From positions 1-64,000 of the forward strand of contig NZ_BMHY01000004.1 of NCBI RefSeq assembly GCF_014641555.1: a DNA stretch of 64,000 nucleotides. Reading direction: 5' to 3'. The notes under the pieces are model-generated. The model made no database searches. It was given only the letters and a program-made list of their open reading frames with translations, and was not told where the DNA came from. Source of the stretch: Paenibacillus radicis (ex Gao et al. 2016). Its GTDB lineage: Bacteria; Bacillota; Bacilli; Paenibacillales; Paenibacillaceae. Below, one piece after another: positions 40,409 through 49,788 of the stretch. Each line of letters begins with the position of its first letter. Position 1 is the stretch's first letter. Position numbers and translations under genes: made by a program.

Positions 40409-40434
40409 ACAAGTTGAACGCGCGGTCAACTTGT
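40409..40434. promoter_or_regulatory. TetR-type operator upstream of the ABC operon
   Basis: ACAAGTTGA and TCAACTTGT form perfect 9-bp arms around an 8-bp GC-rich centre. The site lies 78 bases before the substrate-binding gene. Length, symmetry and the nearby tetR gene make this the probable operator. Confidence 0.65.
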
Positions 40435-40511
40435 GGAATAATTCCTTGTATTCCTATGCGATAAAATTATTATGCAAATAGCTTGTGCAAATAAAATGAT
40501 GAGGTGCAGTA

Positions 40512-42176
40512 ATGAAACGTTCATTTATTAAATGGAAAATGCTCGTTGTGATGACCATCGGGCTTACAGTAATTCTATCGGGGTGCAGCGCTGGGAACAC
40601 AACTTCCTCCACAGACAAGCCAACAACTAGTGAAGCTGCAAATGCTTCTAAAGAAAACGGCGGGGAGTTAACATTCGCGCTTGCAGGCTCGCCTAATACA
40701 TTGGACGTAGGGTTAACATCTTCCGATATTGAATTCCGGATTGGCCGCAATATATTTGATAGCTTAGTAGGCGAATTGCCTGATCATACGATTAAGCCTT
40801 GGCTTGCACAATCGTGGGAAATTTCGCCGGATCAGAAGAGCTATACGTTCAAGCTCCGGCAAGATGTAACGTTTCATGACGGTACACCATTTAATGCGGC
40901 TGCGGTAAAAGCCAATTTCGACCGGAGTGCTGATCCGAAAGGCCAATCCGTCTATGCCAAGCAGCTGCTTGGACCGTATGAATCATCCGAAGTAATCGAC
41001 GAATTCACGGTGAAAGTGAATTTTAAAGAGGCGTTTACTCCTTTTCTGAGCAATGCTGCAAAATCCACACTGGGGATCCAGTCGCCTGAATCCTTTAAGA
41101 AATACGGTGACAAAGTCGGTCAGAATCCGGTAGGAACAGGGCCCTTTAAGTTTGTTTCCTGGGCGCCAAATGCTGAAATCGTGCTGGAGAAAAATGCCGG
41201 CTACAATTGGCCTTCACCCGCAGCAGAGCATAGCGGTCCGGCGTATTTGGATAAGCTCGTGCTGAAGCTCATTTCGGAAGAAGCAACACGCGTCAGCAGC
41301 TTGCAAAGCGGGCAGGTTCTCGCGGCTGAATCCATACCCGCACAAAATGTTGTGGCATTGAGCAAAGACTCCCGCTACCAAGTGCAGCAAGTTCTGCTCC
41401 CTGGCGGTACGTTTGCACTGACCTTCAACAACGAGAAGGCGCCATGGAGTGACGTGCATTTGCGTAAAGCTGTGCAATCGGCAATTGATGTAGATTCCAT
41501 TGTGAATTCGCTCTATCTGGGTACATTCCCGCGGGCATGGAGCGCATTGTCTCCCTCGACTCTAGGCTATGATTCTTCCCTAGAAAATGGTTATAAAGTG
41601 GACGTGGAGAAGGCCAATCAATTACTGGAGGAGGCCGGCTGGAAGGTTGGTGCTGACAGCATTCGAGAGAAAGACGGCAAGCCGCTCACACTCAATTATA
41701 TTGACCTGACAGGGAACAGAGAAAAGCGTGAGGATATTATTAAGATGGTTCAGCAGCAGCTAAAAGCGATAGGCGTTAAAATGAATATTTCGATTACAGC
41801 AGCCGGCCCATATGTAGATGCTCTGAAATCTGGCGGCTATGATCTGGCAGGCTTGAGCTTTGCGGGAGGCGACCCTGACATTCTCAGAACACTATTTTCC
41901 AAAGCAAACTGGTCTACGAATGAATTTGCGAACTCCAACTTTGCCCGTTTCTACGATCCTGAGATTGAGAAGCTGTTGAAGGATGCCTATCAGGAAGCCG
42001 ACCAAGAGAAACGGATAGGAATCTATAAAGAGTTACAGCAATATTTCGTGCAAAATGCAGTGACTATTCCGATGTATGTATATCCCTACACCGTCGCTTC
42101 AAGCAAGAATGTAAGCGGGATTGCATTTGACTTTCCGGGGTATCCCGTTTTCTATGATGCAGCGATTTCGAATTAG
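40512..42176 (+). CDS. ABC transporter substrate-binding lipoprotein (peptide/nickel type)
   Basis: A 554-residue lipoprotein of SBP family 5. The lipobox is LSGCSA after VVMTIGLTVI (Cys near residue 25). The DppA/OppA-like signature is LAQSWEISPDQKSYTFKLRQDVTFHDGTPF (read in parts) and NPVGTGPFKFVSW. Family 5 proteins bind oligopeptides, nickel complexes, opines and glutathione-like compounds. It is first in an operon with two permeases, a fused ATPase, a GNAT and a monooxygenase, so the ligand is probably a modified amino acid or peptide fragment. Confidence 0.9.
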   Translation: MKRSFIKWKMLVVMTIGLTVILSGCSAGNTTSSTDKPTTSEAANASKENGGELTFALAGSPNTLDVGLTSSDIEFRIGRNIFDSLVGELPDHTIKPWLAQSWEISPDQKSYTFKLRQDVTFHDGTPFNAAAVKANFDRSADPKGQSVYAKQLLGPYESSEVIDEFTVKVNFKEAFTPFLSNAAKSTLGIQSPESFKKYGDKVGQNPVGTGPFKFVSWAPNAEIVLEKNAGYNWPSPAAEHSGPAYLDKLVLKLISEEATRVSSLQSGQVLAAESIPAQNVVALSKDSRYQVQQVLLPGGTFALTFNNEKAPWSDVHLRKAVQSAIDVDSIVNSLYLGTFPRAWSALSPSTLGYDSSLENGYKVDVEKANQLLEEAGWKVGADSIREKDGKPLTLNYIDLTGNREKREDIIKMVQQQLKAIGVKMNISITAAGPYVDALKSGGYDLAGLSFAGGDPDILRTLFSKANWSTNEFANSNFARFYDPEIEKLLKDAYQEADQEKRIGIYKELQQYFVQNAVTIPMYVYPYTVASSKNVSGIAFDFPGYPVFYDAAISN

Positions 42177-42199
42177 CAAGCAGGAGGGGGGAGGCAGGT

Positions 42200-43123
42200 A
42201 TGCTTAAAGTTATCGTAAACCGGTTGTTGATTTCCATTGTGGTGCTGCTTGGTACGTTAACGCTTGTATTCTCCCTTCTTCATTTACTGCCGGGTGATCC
42301 TGTCAATATCAAGGTCGCTGGCAATCCCGTATCCGCTGAGGTTATAGCGAACTTAAGACATGAGTTTGGACTGGACCAGCCGCTGTACAAACAGTACTTT
42401 CAGTACATCGGGAAGGTGCTTCACGGGGATTTTGGGAAGTCACTGATTGATAATGAAGACGTTATGGTCAAGCTAATGGCACAGTTCCCTGCAACCATCT
42501 CGCTAACTCTGCTCAGTATGGTTATTGCAATAGTATTAGGTGTGCTGCTGGGCGTCTTGTCCGCTGTCTATCGGTATCGCAGCCTTGATCACTTGATTCG
42601 GTTAATTAGTTTATTCGGTATTTCGATGCCTACGTTCTGGGTGGCCATCTTATTGGTGCTCATCTTCTCCGTTCATTGGCAGTGGCTTCCGGCCTCAGGT
42701 GTTGGCGGCTTCCAGTATGTGATTCTCCCTGCAGCATCGATGGGGATTGTTGGGGCTGGACTTATTGCCCGTATGGTCCGGGGCAGTATGCTAGAGGCCA
42801 TTCACGAACCGTTTGTCCGCACGCTGCGGGCTAAAGGGCTGCCAGAGCGAACGGTCATTTATCAACATGTGCTGCGGAATGCACTGATTCCGGCGGTGAC
42901 GATGATTGGCATGCTGCTCGGTGAGCTGTTGGCCGGCGCGGTTGTCATTGAGTCTGTCTTCGCAAGACAAGGCATAGGAAGAGTCATTCTTGATGCAATT
43001 ATGGCAAAAGATTTGCCTGTTGTTCAAGGCGCGATCCTTCTAACCGCTTCACTCTATATTATCGTTAATCTTCTTGTTGATCTTTCTTATACGATCATTG
43101 ATCCGAGAGTTCGTGAATCTTAA
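42200..43123 (+). CDS. ABC transporter permease, DppB type
   Basis: A 307-residue permease with six predicted membrane helices. The N-terminus has VVLLGTLTLVFSLLHLLPGDPV, and an EAA loop is present near VRTLRAKGLPERTVIYQHVLRNALIP (read in parts). It pairs with the DppC-type permease downstream to form the membrane channel of the importer. Third-party context and spacing (23 bases from the SBP gene) show operon membership. Confidence 0.92.
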   Translation: MLKVIVNRLLISIVVLLGTLTLVFSLLHLLPGDPVNIKVAGNPVSAEVIANLRHEFGLDQPLYKQYFQYIGKVLHGDFGKSLIDNEDVMVKLMAQFPATISLTLLSMVIAIVLGVLLGVLSAVYRYRSLDHLIRLISLFGISMPTFWVAILLVLIFSVHWQWLPASGVGGFQYVILPAASMGIVGAGLIARMVRGSMLEAIHEPFVRTLRAKGLPERTVIYQHVLRNALIPAVTMIGMLLGELLAGAVVIESVFARQGIGRVILDAIMAKDLPVVQGAILLTASLYIIVNLLVDLSYTIIDPRVRES

Positions 43124-43185
43124 CTAATATCGGAAAAAGCAGTGAAGGCGGGACGCTTTCGGGTCTGCTGTTTTGGAGGCATACA

Positions 43186-44103
43186 ATGACACAAATGGAA
43201 TCGCCTGCAGTCCCATCCATGTGGCGTGGCAGAAAGCGAAAGACTGTTCGCATGGTAAACGGCAGAAGAAGTTTATTCTCGCGCCTATTGATTGCGGCTT
43301 CAGGTCTTCTTCTTGCTTGTCTCATCCTGTTCGCCATTGCGCCGCAATGGTTTGCTCCCTATTCTCCGACCGAAATGAATACATCAGCCATTCTTCAGGC
43401 GCCTGGGGAGAGCTATTGGCTCGGAACCGACTATTTCGGCCGCGATATTTTCAGCTTGATTGTATTTGGCAGCAGGGATGCTTTATTGGTCGGAATTTCG
43501 GCTGTCCTATTGGGCGGCAGCATTGGCGCATTAATTGGTGCAACTGCTGGATATGCGGGGCGTATGCTCGATTCACTTCTTATGAGGCTGATTGATACGC
43601 TGATGACGATACCGGGTATTTTGCTGGCACTTACGATCTCCGCTGTTCTGGGACCAAGCAAATTCAATTTGATTATAGCGGTCAGTGTATCAAGCATACC
43701 AGGGTTTGCCCGCGTACTGCGGGGACAAGTGCTTGCGATTAAGAGCCGTCCGTTCATTGAAGCTGCCAGGGCGAACGGAACTTCACATTTCAGCATATTA
43801 TTTCGCCATATTGCGCCGCACGCATTATCCCCGTTTCTTATTATGGGCACTATGGGCGTTGGCAGCGCAATCTTGATGGGTTCTGGCCTGAGCTTTCTTG
43901 GGCTCGGAAGCATCAGTGAAATTCCCGATTGGGGGAGCCTTCTTTCGCAGGGACGAAGCTATATCTCCGTTGCTTGGTGGATTGCCACCTTTCCCGGTCT
44001 TGCCATTACGTTATTGGTCGTATCGGTGAATCTGCTTGGGGACGAGCTGCAAGCTGCAGTTGGCCCTCGGAAAGGCTCAACGAAAGGAGGGGATAGCAAA
44101 TGA
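43186..44103 (+). CDS. ABC transporter permease, DppC type
   Basis: A 305-residue permease. It has a cytoplasmic N-terminus of ~45 residues, a first helix, the LGTDYFGRDIFSLIVFGSR segment and then five helices, with the EAA loop in AARANGTSHFSILFRHIAPHALSP. It is the second half of the importer channel. Its 3' end overlaps the ATPase start by 4 bases (ATGA). Confidence 0.92.
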   Translation: MTQMESPAVPSMWRGRKRKTVRMVNGRRSLFSRLLIAASGLLLACLILFAIAPQWFAPYSPTEMNTSAILQAPGESYWLGTDYFGRDIFSLIVFGSRDALLVGISAVLLGGSIGALIGATAGYAGRMLDSLLMRLIDTLMTIPGILLALTISAVLGPSKFNLIIAVSVSSIPGFARVLRGQVLAIKSRPFIEAARANGTSHFSILFRHIAPHALSPFLIMGTMGVGSAILMGSGLSFLGLGSISEIPDWGSLLSQGRSYISVAWWIATFPGLAITLLVVSVNLLGDELQAAVGPRKGSTKGGDSK

Positions 44104-46124
44104 ACAATGTATTGGATATTGAACAACTGTCTGTCGATTTCATGACGCCCCAAGGACCGCGAAATACGGTCAATGATGTGAATCTGACGATAGCCCCCGG
44201 GGAAACTCTATGTCTAGTTGGAGAGTCAGGTAGCGGGAAAACGATTACCTCTCTGTCGGTGATGAGGCTCATTGAATACGATAACGGGCATATCACCAAA
44301 GGATCCGTCAATCTGAACGGACTCAACTTGGCAGAGCTGAGTCTCGGCGAGCTTCGAAAGCTGCGGGGCAGAAAAATAGCGATGATCTTTCAGGAGCCCA
44401 TGACGGCTCTGGACCCTGTATTTACGATCGGACATCAGATGATGGAAATTCTTATTCATCATGGCCTTGCCAAGAAGGAGGAGGCCTGGAACCGGTCGGT
44501 GAAACTGCTTGATCGAGTAGGGATCGCCGATGCAGCCATGCGGATGAAGCAGCATCCGCATGAGTTGTCCGGGGGAATGAGGCAGCGCGTCATGATTGCT
44601 ATGGCACTGGCTTGCGGCCCGGAATTGCTTATTGCAGATGAGCCGACGACAGCACTTGATGTGACGATTCAAGCCCAGATTTTACAGCTTCTAAGAGAGC
44701 TGAAAGCGGAGTTCAATATGTCCCTCTTGCTGATTACACATGATTTGGGTGTTGCAGCCGAGATGGCTGACCGGGTAGCCGTGATGTATGCAGGTAAAGT
44801 AGTCGAGGTAGCGGAGGTCGGTTCGTTATATGCGAAGCCGCTGCATCCATATACACGCGGCTTGCTGCAATCGATTACGACGTTAGAAAGTGATCGCAGT
44901 AAGCCGTTGCATCACATTCCGGGATCTATCCCGAGTCTAGCAGATTTGCCGAAGGGCTGCCGGTTTCATCCGCGCTGTGCCTTTGCGACAGATCGCTGCC
45001 GGACGGAGGAACCGCCCGCTGTCCGCATAGACAACGGCATGGTTGCATGCTGGCATGCCGATCAGATGGCGGAGCTTCCACTAGTGAATGAAGAGCGTCT
45101 CCATAAGCCGGATAAGGAAGCTTTTGCAGGCTTGAATCAAACGGATGGTAATCCTGAAGTGCTAGTAGAAGCAATAAACGTAACTAAGCATTTCTCGATG
45201 AATAACGGCGGATTTCTTGCAAGAAATAAGCGTTCCGTTTACGCCGTGAATGGGGTTTCTCTGCAAATTTATAAAGGGGAAACGATTGGTCTGGTCGGAG
45301 AGTCGGGCAGCGGTAAATCTACACTCGGACGCGTGCTTCTTCAATTGGAGAAGGCAACGTCAGGTGAGATCAGATGGGGAGAAATCGATCTGGTTCAGGC
45401 AAAGCCAGAGCAAATAAAGAGCTTGCGCCGTGAGATGCAAATGGTGTTTCAAGATCCGCATAGCTCGGTCAATTCGCGTTGGAAAGTTATCGATATCATA
45501 GGGGAGCCGCTGCGAGTCCATCTCTCGTTATCTGCGAAAGAGCGGAGAGAGAAGGTCGAAGAGCTTATGCTTCTAGTTGGACTTGATCCTTCCTGGGCCA
45601 ATCGGTATCCGCATGAATTTTCCGGAGGGCAGCGTCAACGGATTGGCATTGCCCGGGCGATTGCCTTAAATCCGAAATTCATCGTGCTGGACGAAGCAGT
45701 GTCTGCCTTGGATGTATCCGTACAAGCTCAAATCATCAATTTGCTCCAGGACCTGCAGCGCAGACTTGGGCTTACTTATTTGTTTATTGCCCATGGTCTG
45801 CACGTCGTCCGTCATTTGTCGGACCGAGTCGGAGTGATGTATTTGGGGCAGCTTGTCGAGCTGGCTTCAACAGAAACGTTGTTTGCTTCGCCCGCCCATC
45901 CCTATACGCATGCGTTAATGTCTGCTATCCCTAATCCTGATCCTGCTAGAAAAAAAGCATATATGCCGCTGCAAGGTGAAATGCCATCTCAGACACATCG
46001 AGCGTCTGGCTGTTCCTTTCATCCGAGATGCCCAGCTGCTACTGAAAAATGCAAAGCAGAAGCACCAGTGTGGCGGAAGATTGGTGCACAGCATTATGTC
46101 GCTTGTCACCATCCTAGAGTGTAG
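44100..46124 (+). CDS. Fused DppD-DppF ABC ATPase
   Basis: A 674-residue protein carrying both nucleotide-binding domains of a peptide/nickel importer. Domain 1: Walker A GESGSGKT near residue 40, signature LSGGMRQR, Walker B LLIADEPTTALD. Domain 2 (about residue 355 onward): GESGSGKST, signature FSGGQRQR, VLDEAVSALD (Glu follows Asp). Each ends with an oligopeptide_trn C-terminal region with a Cys-rich CRFHPRCAFATDRC / CSFHPRCPAATEKC motif that usually binds an Fe-S cluster or metal. Separate DppD and DppF proteins are more common; the fusion is still frequent in actinobacteria and some Bacillota. The importer is complete in this operon. Confidence 0.92.
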   Translation: MNNVLDIEQLSVDFMTPQGPRNTVNDVNLTIAPGETLCLVGESGSGKTITSLSVMRLIEYDNGHITKGSVNLNGLNLAELSLGELRKLRGRKIAMIFQEPMTALDPVFTIGHQMMEILIHHGLAKKEEAWNRSVKLLDRVGIADAAMRMKQHPHELSGGMRQRVMIAMALACGPELLIADEPTTALDVTIQAQILQLLRELKAEFNMSLLLITHDLGVAAEMADRVAVMYAGKVVEVAEVGSLYAKPLHPYTRGLLQSITTLESDRSKPLHHIPGSIPSLADLPKGCRFHPRCAFATDRCRTEEPPAVRIDNGMVACWHADQMAELPLVNEERLHKPDKEAFAGLNQTDGNPEVLVEAINVTKHFSMNNGGFLARNKRSVYAVNGVSLQIYKGETIGLVGESGSGKSTLGRVLLQLEKATSGEIRWGEIDLVQAKPEQIKSLRREMQMVFQDPHSSVNSRWKVIDIIGEPLRVHLSLSAKERREKVEELMLLVGLDPSWANRYPHEFSGGQRQRIGIARAIALNPKFIVLDEAVSALDVSVQAQIINLLQDLQRRLGLTYLFIAHGLHVVRHLSDRVGVMYLGQLVELASTETLFASPAHPYTHALMSAIPNPDPARKKAYMPLQGEMPSQTHRASGCSFHPRCPAATEKCKAEAPVWRKIGAQHYVACHHPRV

Positions 46125-46169
46125 TAAAAAGATTGAAGTTGATGTAGTAGAACTAGAGGAGGCCTATTG

Positions 46170-46721
46170 ATGCGTTTATCCAATTATTCGGAGCCGGAGC
46201 ATCCTATCCGAATTCGCGATGCGGTTATGGATGACTATGATTCCGTCATTCAAGTACTGCAGCATGCATGGGAGAAGTATGCCTTGCTGCACCCGGAAAC
46301 GAGTGATTTGCTCAAGCAATCCCTGCTTACTTATCTAGAGCCTGGTCCGCAGGAGCGCATTGTTGCGGAGCTGGAAGGCCAAATCGTCGGCACAGCGGAG
46401 CTATTTCACACCTCTGCTGGGGCATACGATGGCTACGACGAGGCTATGGCAACGCCAATACTGCGAAGACTAGCTGTATCGCCACAGTGGCAAGGAAAAG
46501 GAATTGCGACACGACTGATTCAAGAAAGTGCAAACCGGGCATTACATGCCGGAGCAAGCAGCCTATATCTTCATACCTCGGCGGAAAGCAATCCATCAGC
46601 GGTAAGGCTGTATGAACAGTTGGGCTTCACACGCTCAACCGATCAGGACATCCGGCACGGTGTCTATTCGATCGAAGGATATCGGCTTGATTTATCAGTA
46701 TTCGTACAAGGGGGAAGATGA
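46170..46721 (+). CDS. GNAT family N-acetyltransferase
   Basis: A 183-residue GNAT with motif [20 protein letters not shown] (about residues 100-118) and a [22 protein letters not shown] motif B. The start is ATG at 46170; a TTG lies directly before it and GAGGAGG seven bases before. It lies between the ABC importer and a flavin monooxygenase, with 1 base to the next gene, and probably acetylates the imported amine before the monooxygenase acts. In the B. subtilis yxe operon an acetyltransferase and a monooxygenase are used this way for S-(2-succino)cysteine. Confidence 0.87.
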   Translation: MRLSNYSEPEHPIRIRDAVMDDYDSVIQVLQHAWEKYALLHPETSDLLKQSLLTYLEPGPQERIVAELEGQIVGTAELFHTSAGAYDGYDEAMATPILRRLAVSPQWQGKGIATRLIQESANRALHAGASSLYLHTSAESNPSAVRLYEQLGFTRSTDQDIRHGVYSIEGYRLDLSVFVQGGR

Positions 46722-46722
46722 G

Positions 46723-48033
46723 ATGAGTCACAGAAAAATGAAGCTTGCCGTCAATTTGCGCGGAGCCGGAGGAAGCATGTCGGAATGGAGGCATCCCGAT
46801 ACTCAGGCGGATGCTAGCGTGAATTTTGAGCTTTATAAGCAGTGGGCGCAAAAGGCTGAGGCTGCATTACTCGACGTTATTTTCATCGCGGATGGCTTGT
46901 ATATTACAGAACAGTCTATGCCGCATTTTCTAAACCGGTTTGAACCTATCTCTTTATTAAGTGCTTTAGCGGCAGTAACTTCTAATATTGGCCTTGTAGG
47001 AACATTATCCTCGACCTATAGCGAGCCTTTTACAGTAGCACGTCAATTCGCAACGCTTGATAAAATTAGTGGCGGACGGGCCGGCTGGAATGTCGTCACA
47101 TCAGGGCTGCTGGATGAAGCTGCAAACAATTATAATGGCAAAAGCATCGAACATGATGCGAAATACAAAATGGCCACCGAATATTTAGAAGTAACGAAGG
47201 GACTATGGGATTCATGGGAAGACGATGCTTTTGTGAGGGACAAGCAAACCGGTGTGTTCTTTGATCCAGCGAAGCTTCACACGCTTAATCATAAAGGGGA
47301 CTATTTCTCCGTCAAAGGTCCGCTCAACATTGATCGTTCTCCGCAAGGGCAGCCTGTTATTTTCCAAGCTGGATTGTCTGAGACTGGCCGAAACTTTGCT
47401 GCGCAAGTTGCAGATGCGATCTACGCCATTCCGCAAACCGTGGAAGAGGGTGTTGCATTTAGGGAAGATTTGCGTAGAAGGGCCGTTTCGTTTGGCCGAT
47501 CAGCCGATGATATACTTGTATTCCCTAACATATCACCAGTAGTGGGGAAAACCGCTGAAGAGGCGGAACAAAAATATCAGTCGATTGCGAGTCTCGTCAC
47601 GATCGAACATGCCCTAAAATATACAAGCCGCTTCTTTAACCATCATGACCTAATGCAGTATCCGCTGGATGAACCCGCGCTGAATTTGATTGATCTGATA
47701 CCAGACCAGCAAGGGACATTCAAAAACTTTACAGCTGATCTGCTAAGCGGGAAGACGCTGCGCCAGCTTGCTTTGGAAGCGACAACTCCGCGTAGTCCGT
47801 TTATGGGAACGGCTGAACAAGTTGCAGATACGATGCAGCAATGGTTTGAAGCGGGAGCTGCCGACGGTTTTATGCTGGTGCAGTTCGGACCGTTTGGCCT
47901 CGACGACTTCTTGGATGGAGTGGTTCCGATTTTGCAAGAACGCGGTTTGTTCCGAACGGAATATGAAAGTTCGACGCTTCGTGGTAATCTTGGCTTGAAG
48001 TTTCCAGAAAACCGTTATGTTAAAAAAGCGTAA
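46723..48033 (+). CDS. LLM class flavin-dependent monooxygenase (NtaA/SnaA family)
   Basis: A 436-residue FMNH2-dependent monooxygenase of the bacterial luciferase superfamily. The NtaA/SnaA/DszA group signature is present: [18 protein letters not shown] at the start, [14 protein letters not shown] near residue 120 and [20 protein letters not shown] near residue 217. Related enzymes (YxeK, YtnJ) cleave C-S bonds in N-acetylated cysteine derivatives, others oxidise nitrilotriacetate. A separate flavin reductase must supply FMNH2. It is last in the operon; start at 46723 has GGGGGAAG upstream. Confidence 0.92.
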   Translation: MSHRKMKLAVNLRGAGGSMSEWRHPDTQADASVNFELYKQWAQKAEAALLDVIFIADGLYITEQSMPHFLNRFEPISLLSALAAVTSNIGLVGTLSSTYSEPFTVARQFATLDKISGGRAGWNVVTSGLLDEAANNYNGKSIEHDAKYKMATEYLEVTKGLWDSWEDDAFVRDKQTGVFFDPAKLHTLNHKGDYFSVKGPLNIDRSPQGQPVIFQAGLSETGRNFAAQVADAIYAIPQTVEEGVAFREDLRRRAVSFGRSADDILVFPNISPVVGKTAEEAEQKYQSIASLVTIEHALKYTSRFFNHHDLMQYPLDEPALNLIDLIPDQQGTFKNFTADLLSGKTLRQLALEATTPRSPFMGTAEQVADTMQQWFEAGAADGFMLVQFGPFGLDDFLDGVVPILQERGLFRTEYESSTLRGNLGLKFPENRYVKKA

Positions 48034-48056
48034 TTTCATGAAAAATTGATTCTAAG

Positions 48057-48104
48057 AAAAACTGTTACATGCCTAGCTTCTGCTTTGTATGTAACAGTTT
48101 TTTG
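48057..48104 (+). terminator. Intrinsic terminator of the importer/monooxygenase operon
   Basis: AAAAACTGTTACAT pairs with ATGTAACAGTTTTTT across an 18-nt loop, running into TTG. Confidence 0.8.
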
Positions 48105-48106
48105 TT

Positions 48107-48215
48107 GTGGTCTTGAATTATTGGGCCGGTTTAAAATCAGACGGTACGGTGATGGTTGCCAGTGATAATAAATTTGGTCAATGTGAAAGTGACAACGTTA
48201 ACTTTCCGTTGCCAC
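48107..48215 (+). pseudogene. Remnant of an RCC1-repeat protein
   Basis: The plus-strand frame reads ...NYWAGLKSDGTVMVASDN and KFGQCESDN. This is the repeat of bacterial RCC1-like beta-propeller proteins (AGLKSDGTVVAVGDNxYGQCD). Only about one repeat is present, with no start, ribosome binding site or continuation, so it is a decayed fragment. The identification rests on one motif. Confidence 0.5.
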
Positions 48216-48244
48216 TTCTCATCAGTCAATACGGTGTGAATTTC

Positions 48245-48712
48245 TTACTGTTGGCTGTTCGAAGCTATACGATCAAGGAATGTATCGGCGTCACGATTAA
48301 ACTTCCATGCGACACCAAATTTATCAACCAACATTCCGAAGCACGAGGACCAAGGCGTTTCTGATAATGGCATGATCACATAACCGCCTGCAGACAAATT
48401 AGAAAAGTAATTTTCCAATGCCTGTTTATCATCAATTACGATACTAACTAATATATTATTGCCTTTAACCAACTCACCCGTTACTTTCTTCATCGACGGC
48501 AGAATATCGGACATCATTAATTTCCCACCGGCGAATTCTAACGACGACTCCATAATCATATTCAACTCATTTTCTGGCAATGGGTAGTTTGGATCCTGCG
48601 ATAAATCTTTGAATTTCACTTTTTTCACCTTACTTGAATGCAAAGCTTCTGAATAAAACGCTAATACCTGTTCTGTGTTGCCATCAAAGTTTAAATATGC
48701 AATAACTGACAT
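48245..48712 (-). CDS. VOC family protein, PhnB-like
   Basis: A 155-residue glyoxalase-fold protein of the PhnB/3-dmu-9 group (AYLNFDGNTEQVLAFYSEAL at the start; GKLMMSDILPS and TPWSSCFGMLVDKFGVAWKF). Members often bind small molecules or have lost their metal ligands; function is not predictable. The gene is divergent from a WYL regulator, and a perfect 16-bp inverted repeat lies in the shared promoter, so the two form a regulator-target pair. Confidence 0.85.
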   Translation of the reverse strand: MSVIAYLNFDGNTEQVLAFYSEALHSSKVKKVKFKDLSQDPNYPLPENELNMIMESSLEFAGGKLMMSDILPSMKKVTGELVKGNNILVSIVIDDKQALENYFSNLSAGGYVIMPLSETPWSSCFGMLVDKFGVAWKFNRDADTFLDRIASNSQQ

Positions 48713-48747
48713 GATAAAACCTCCTTCTTGTAATACTTGAAGTATAG

Positions 48748-48786
48748 GCTATAATAGGTGACAGCTATGTTGTCACCTATTATAGC
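48748..48786. promoter_or_regulatory. Symmetric operator with two divergent -10 boxes
   Basis: GCTATAATAGGTGACA and TGTCACCTATTATAGC form perfect 16-bp arms 7 bases apart. Each arm contains TATAAT, one for each strand, so divergent promoters overlap the operator. For the WYL gene a TTGTAA -35 is 16 bases from the -10. The site is the probable binding target of the WYL regulator and would control both genes. Confidence 0.7.
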
Positions 48787-48831
48787 TTTATTTAAGTTTT
48801 TTTTTCATCGGTTCAGGCCGGGAGGGATAAA

Positions 48832-49743
48832 ATGAATAAAATTGAAAGATTAATAGCTATCGTAATGATCTTGCTGCAAAAGAATGTGGTTTCCGCAACC
48901 GAATTCGCGCAATTATTCAACGTATCCAAAAGAACGATTTTACGGGATATGGAAACGCTCGGCTTATCTAACATACCTATTTATTCTATAAATGGAGTGC
49001 ACGGCGGATACGGGATTATGGATGAATACAAATTAGACAAAAGACTTTTAAGCAGTAAAGACTTGGAAAATATTTTAACGGCACTGGGCGGATTGGGACA
49101 GGTTATGTTCAGTGATGAGGTAGAACTAACGCTTAAAAAAATTGAATCGATGATAGGCTCAGCAACTTCGAGGGGCTCTATTCAGCTTTCTTTTTATAAT
49201 TGGGACGGTCGCTCTGAAATTGCCCAAATCTTAAAAACTTGTCAAGAAGCAATCATGCAAGGAAGGTTGCTTACCTTCGATTATATAGATGGAAGTGGAG
49301 TCAGGACGACAAGAATGGTGGAGCCATACCAGCTTCATTTCAGTGAAATGAGTTGGTATTTAAAGGGGTATTGTTTAAGTCGAATGGAATATCGAACGTT
49401 TAAGTTGTCTAGAACGGATCATCTTAATATCGATAGTAAATCATTTGTTGCTAGAGATTTTATGGCGGAACAACAAACAGAACAACATTACCAGCCGGAA
49501 TTAACTGCAATTAAAGTATTGATCTCACACCGAATTAAAGATCACTTTATTGAAAGATACGGTCAAAAAAAGATTGAAGCTTATAATTCTGATTTTCTAA
49601 TAGCCCAAATAGATGTGCCTCAAAACGATTTTGGATTCAAGTTTTTAGTCAGCTTTGGAACGGATTTAGAAATCTTGGAACCTCAAGCCTATGTTGAAGA
49701 TTTTCGAACGTTTCTTCATGCCATGATAAAGAAATATGTTTAA
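48832..49743 (+). CDS. WYL-domain HTH transcriptional regulator (YafY family)
   Basis: A 303-residue regulator. The N-terminal HTH reads VVSATEFAQLFNVSKRTILRDMETL (residues ~20-45), followed by a GVHGGYGI wing. The WYL domain is near residue 155 (EPYQLHFSEMSWYLKGYC). It is divergent from the VOC gene and shares the palindromic promoter region at 48748-48786. Confidence 0.9.
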   Translation: MNKIERLIAIVMILLQKNVVSATEFAQLFNVSKRTILRDMETLGLSNIPIYSINGVHGGYGIMDEYKLDKRLLSSKDLENILTALGGLGQVMFSDEVELTLKKIESMIGSATSRGSIQLSFYNWDGRSEIAQILKTCQEAIMQGRLLTFDYIDGSGVRTTRMVEPYQLHFSEMSWYLKGYCLSRMEYRTFKLSRTDHLNIDSKSFVARDFMAEQQTEQHYQPELTAIKVLISHRIKDHFIERYGQKKIEAYNSDFLIAQIDVPQNDFGFKFLVSFGTDLEILEPQAYVEDFRTFLHAMIKKYV

Positions 49744-49788
49744 GTATGATGATATAATAGTAGAGTATGGTGAATTGGAGATGATGGA

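Noticed and set aside
40512-48033. Dedicated nickel importer (NikABCDE)
   Set aside because: The family 5 binding protein, GNAT and monooxygenase context fits an organic substrate better; no nickel-specific ligand or NikR-like regulator is visible.
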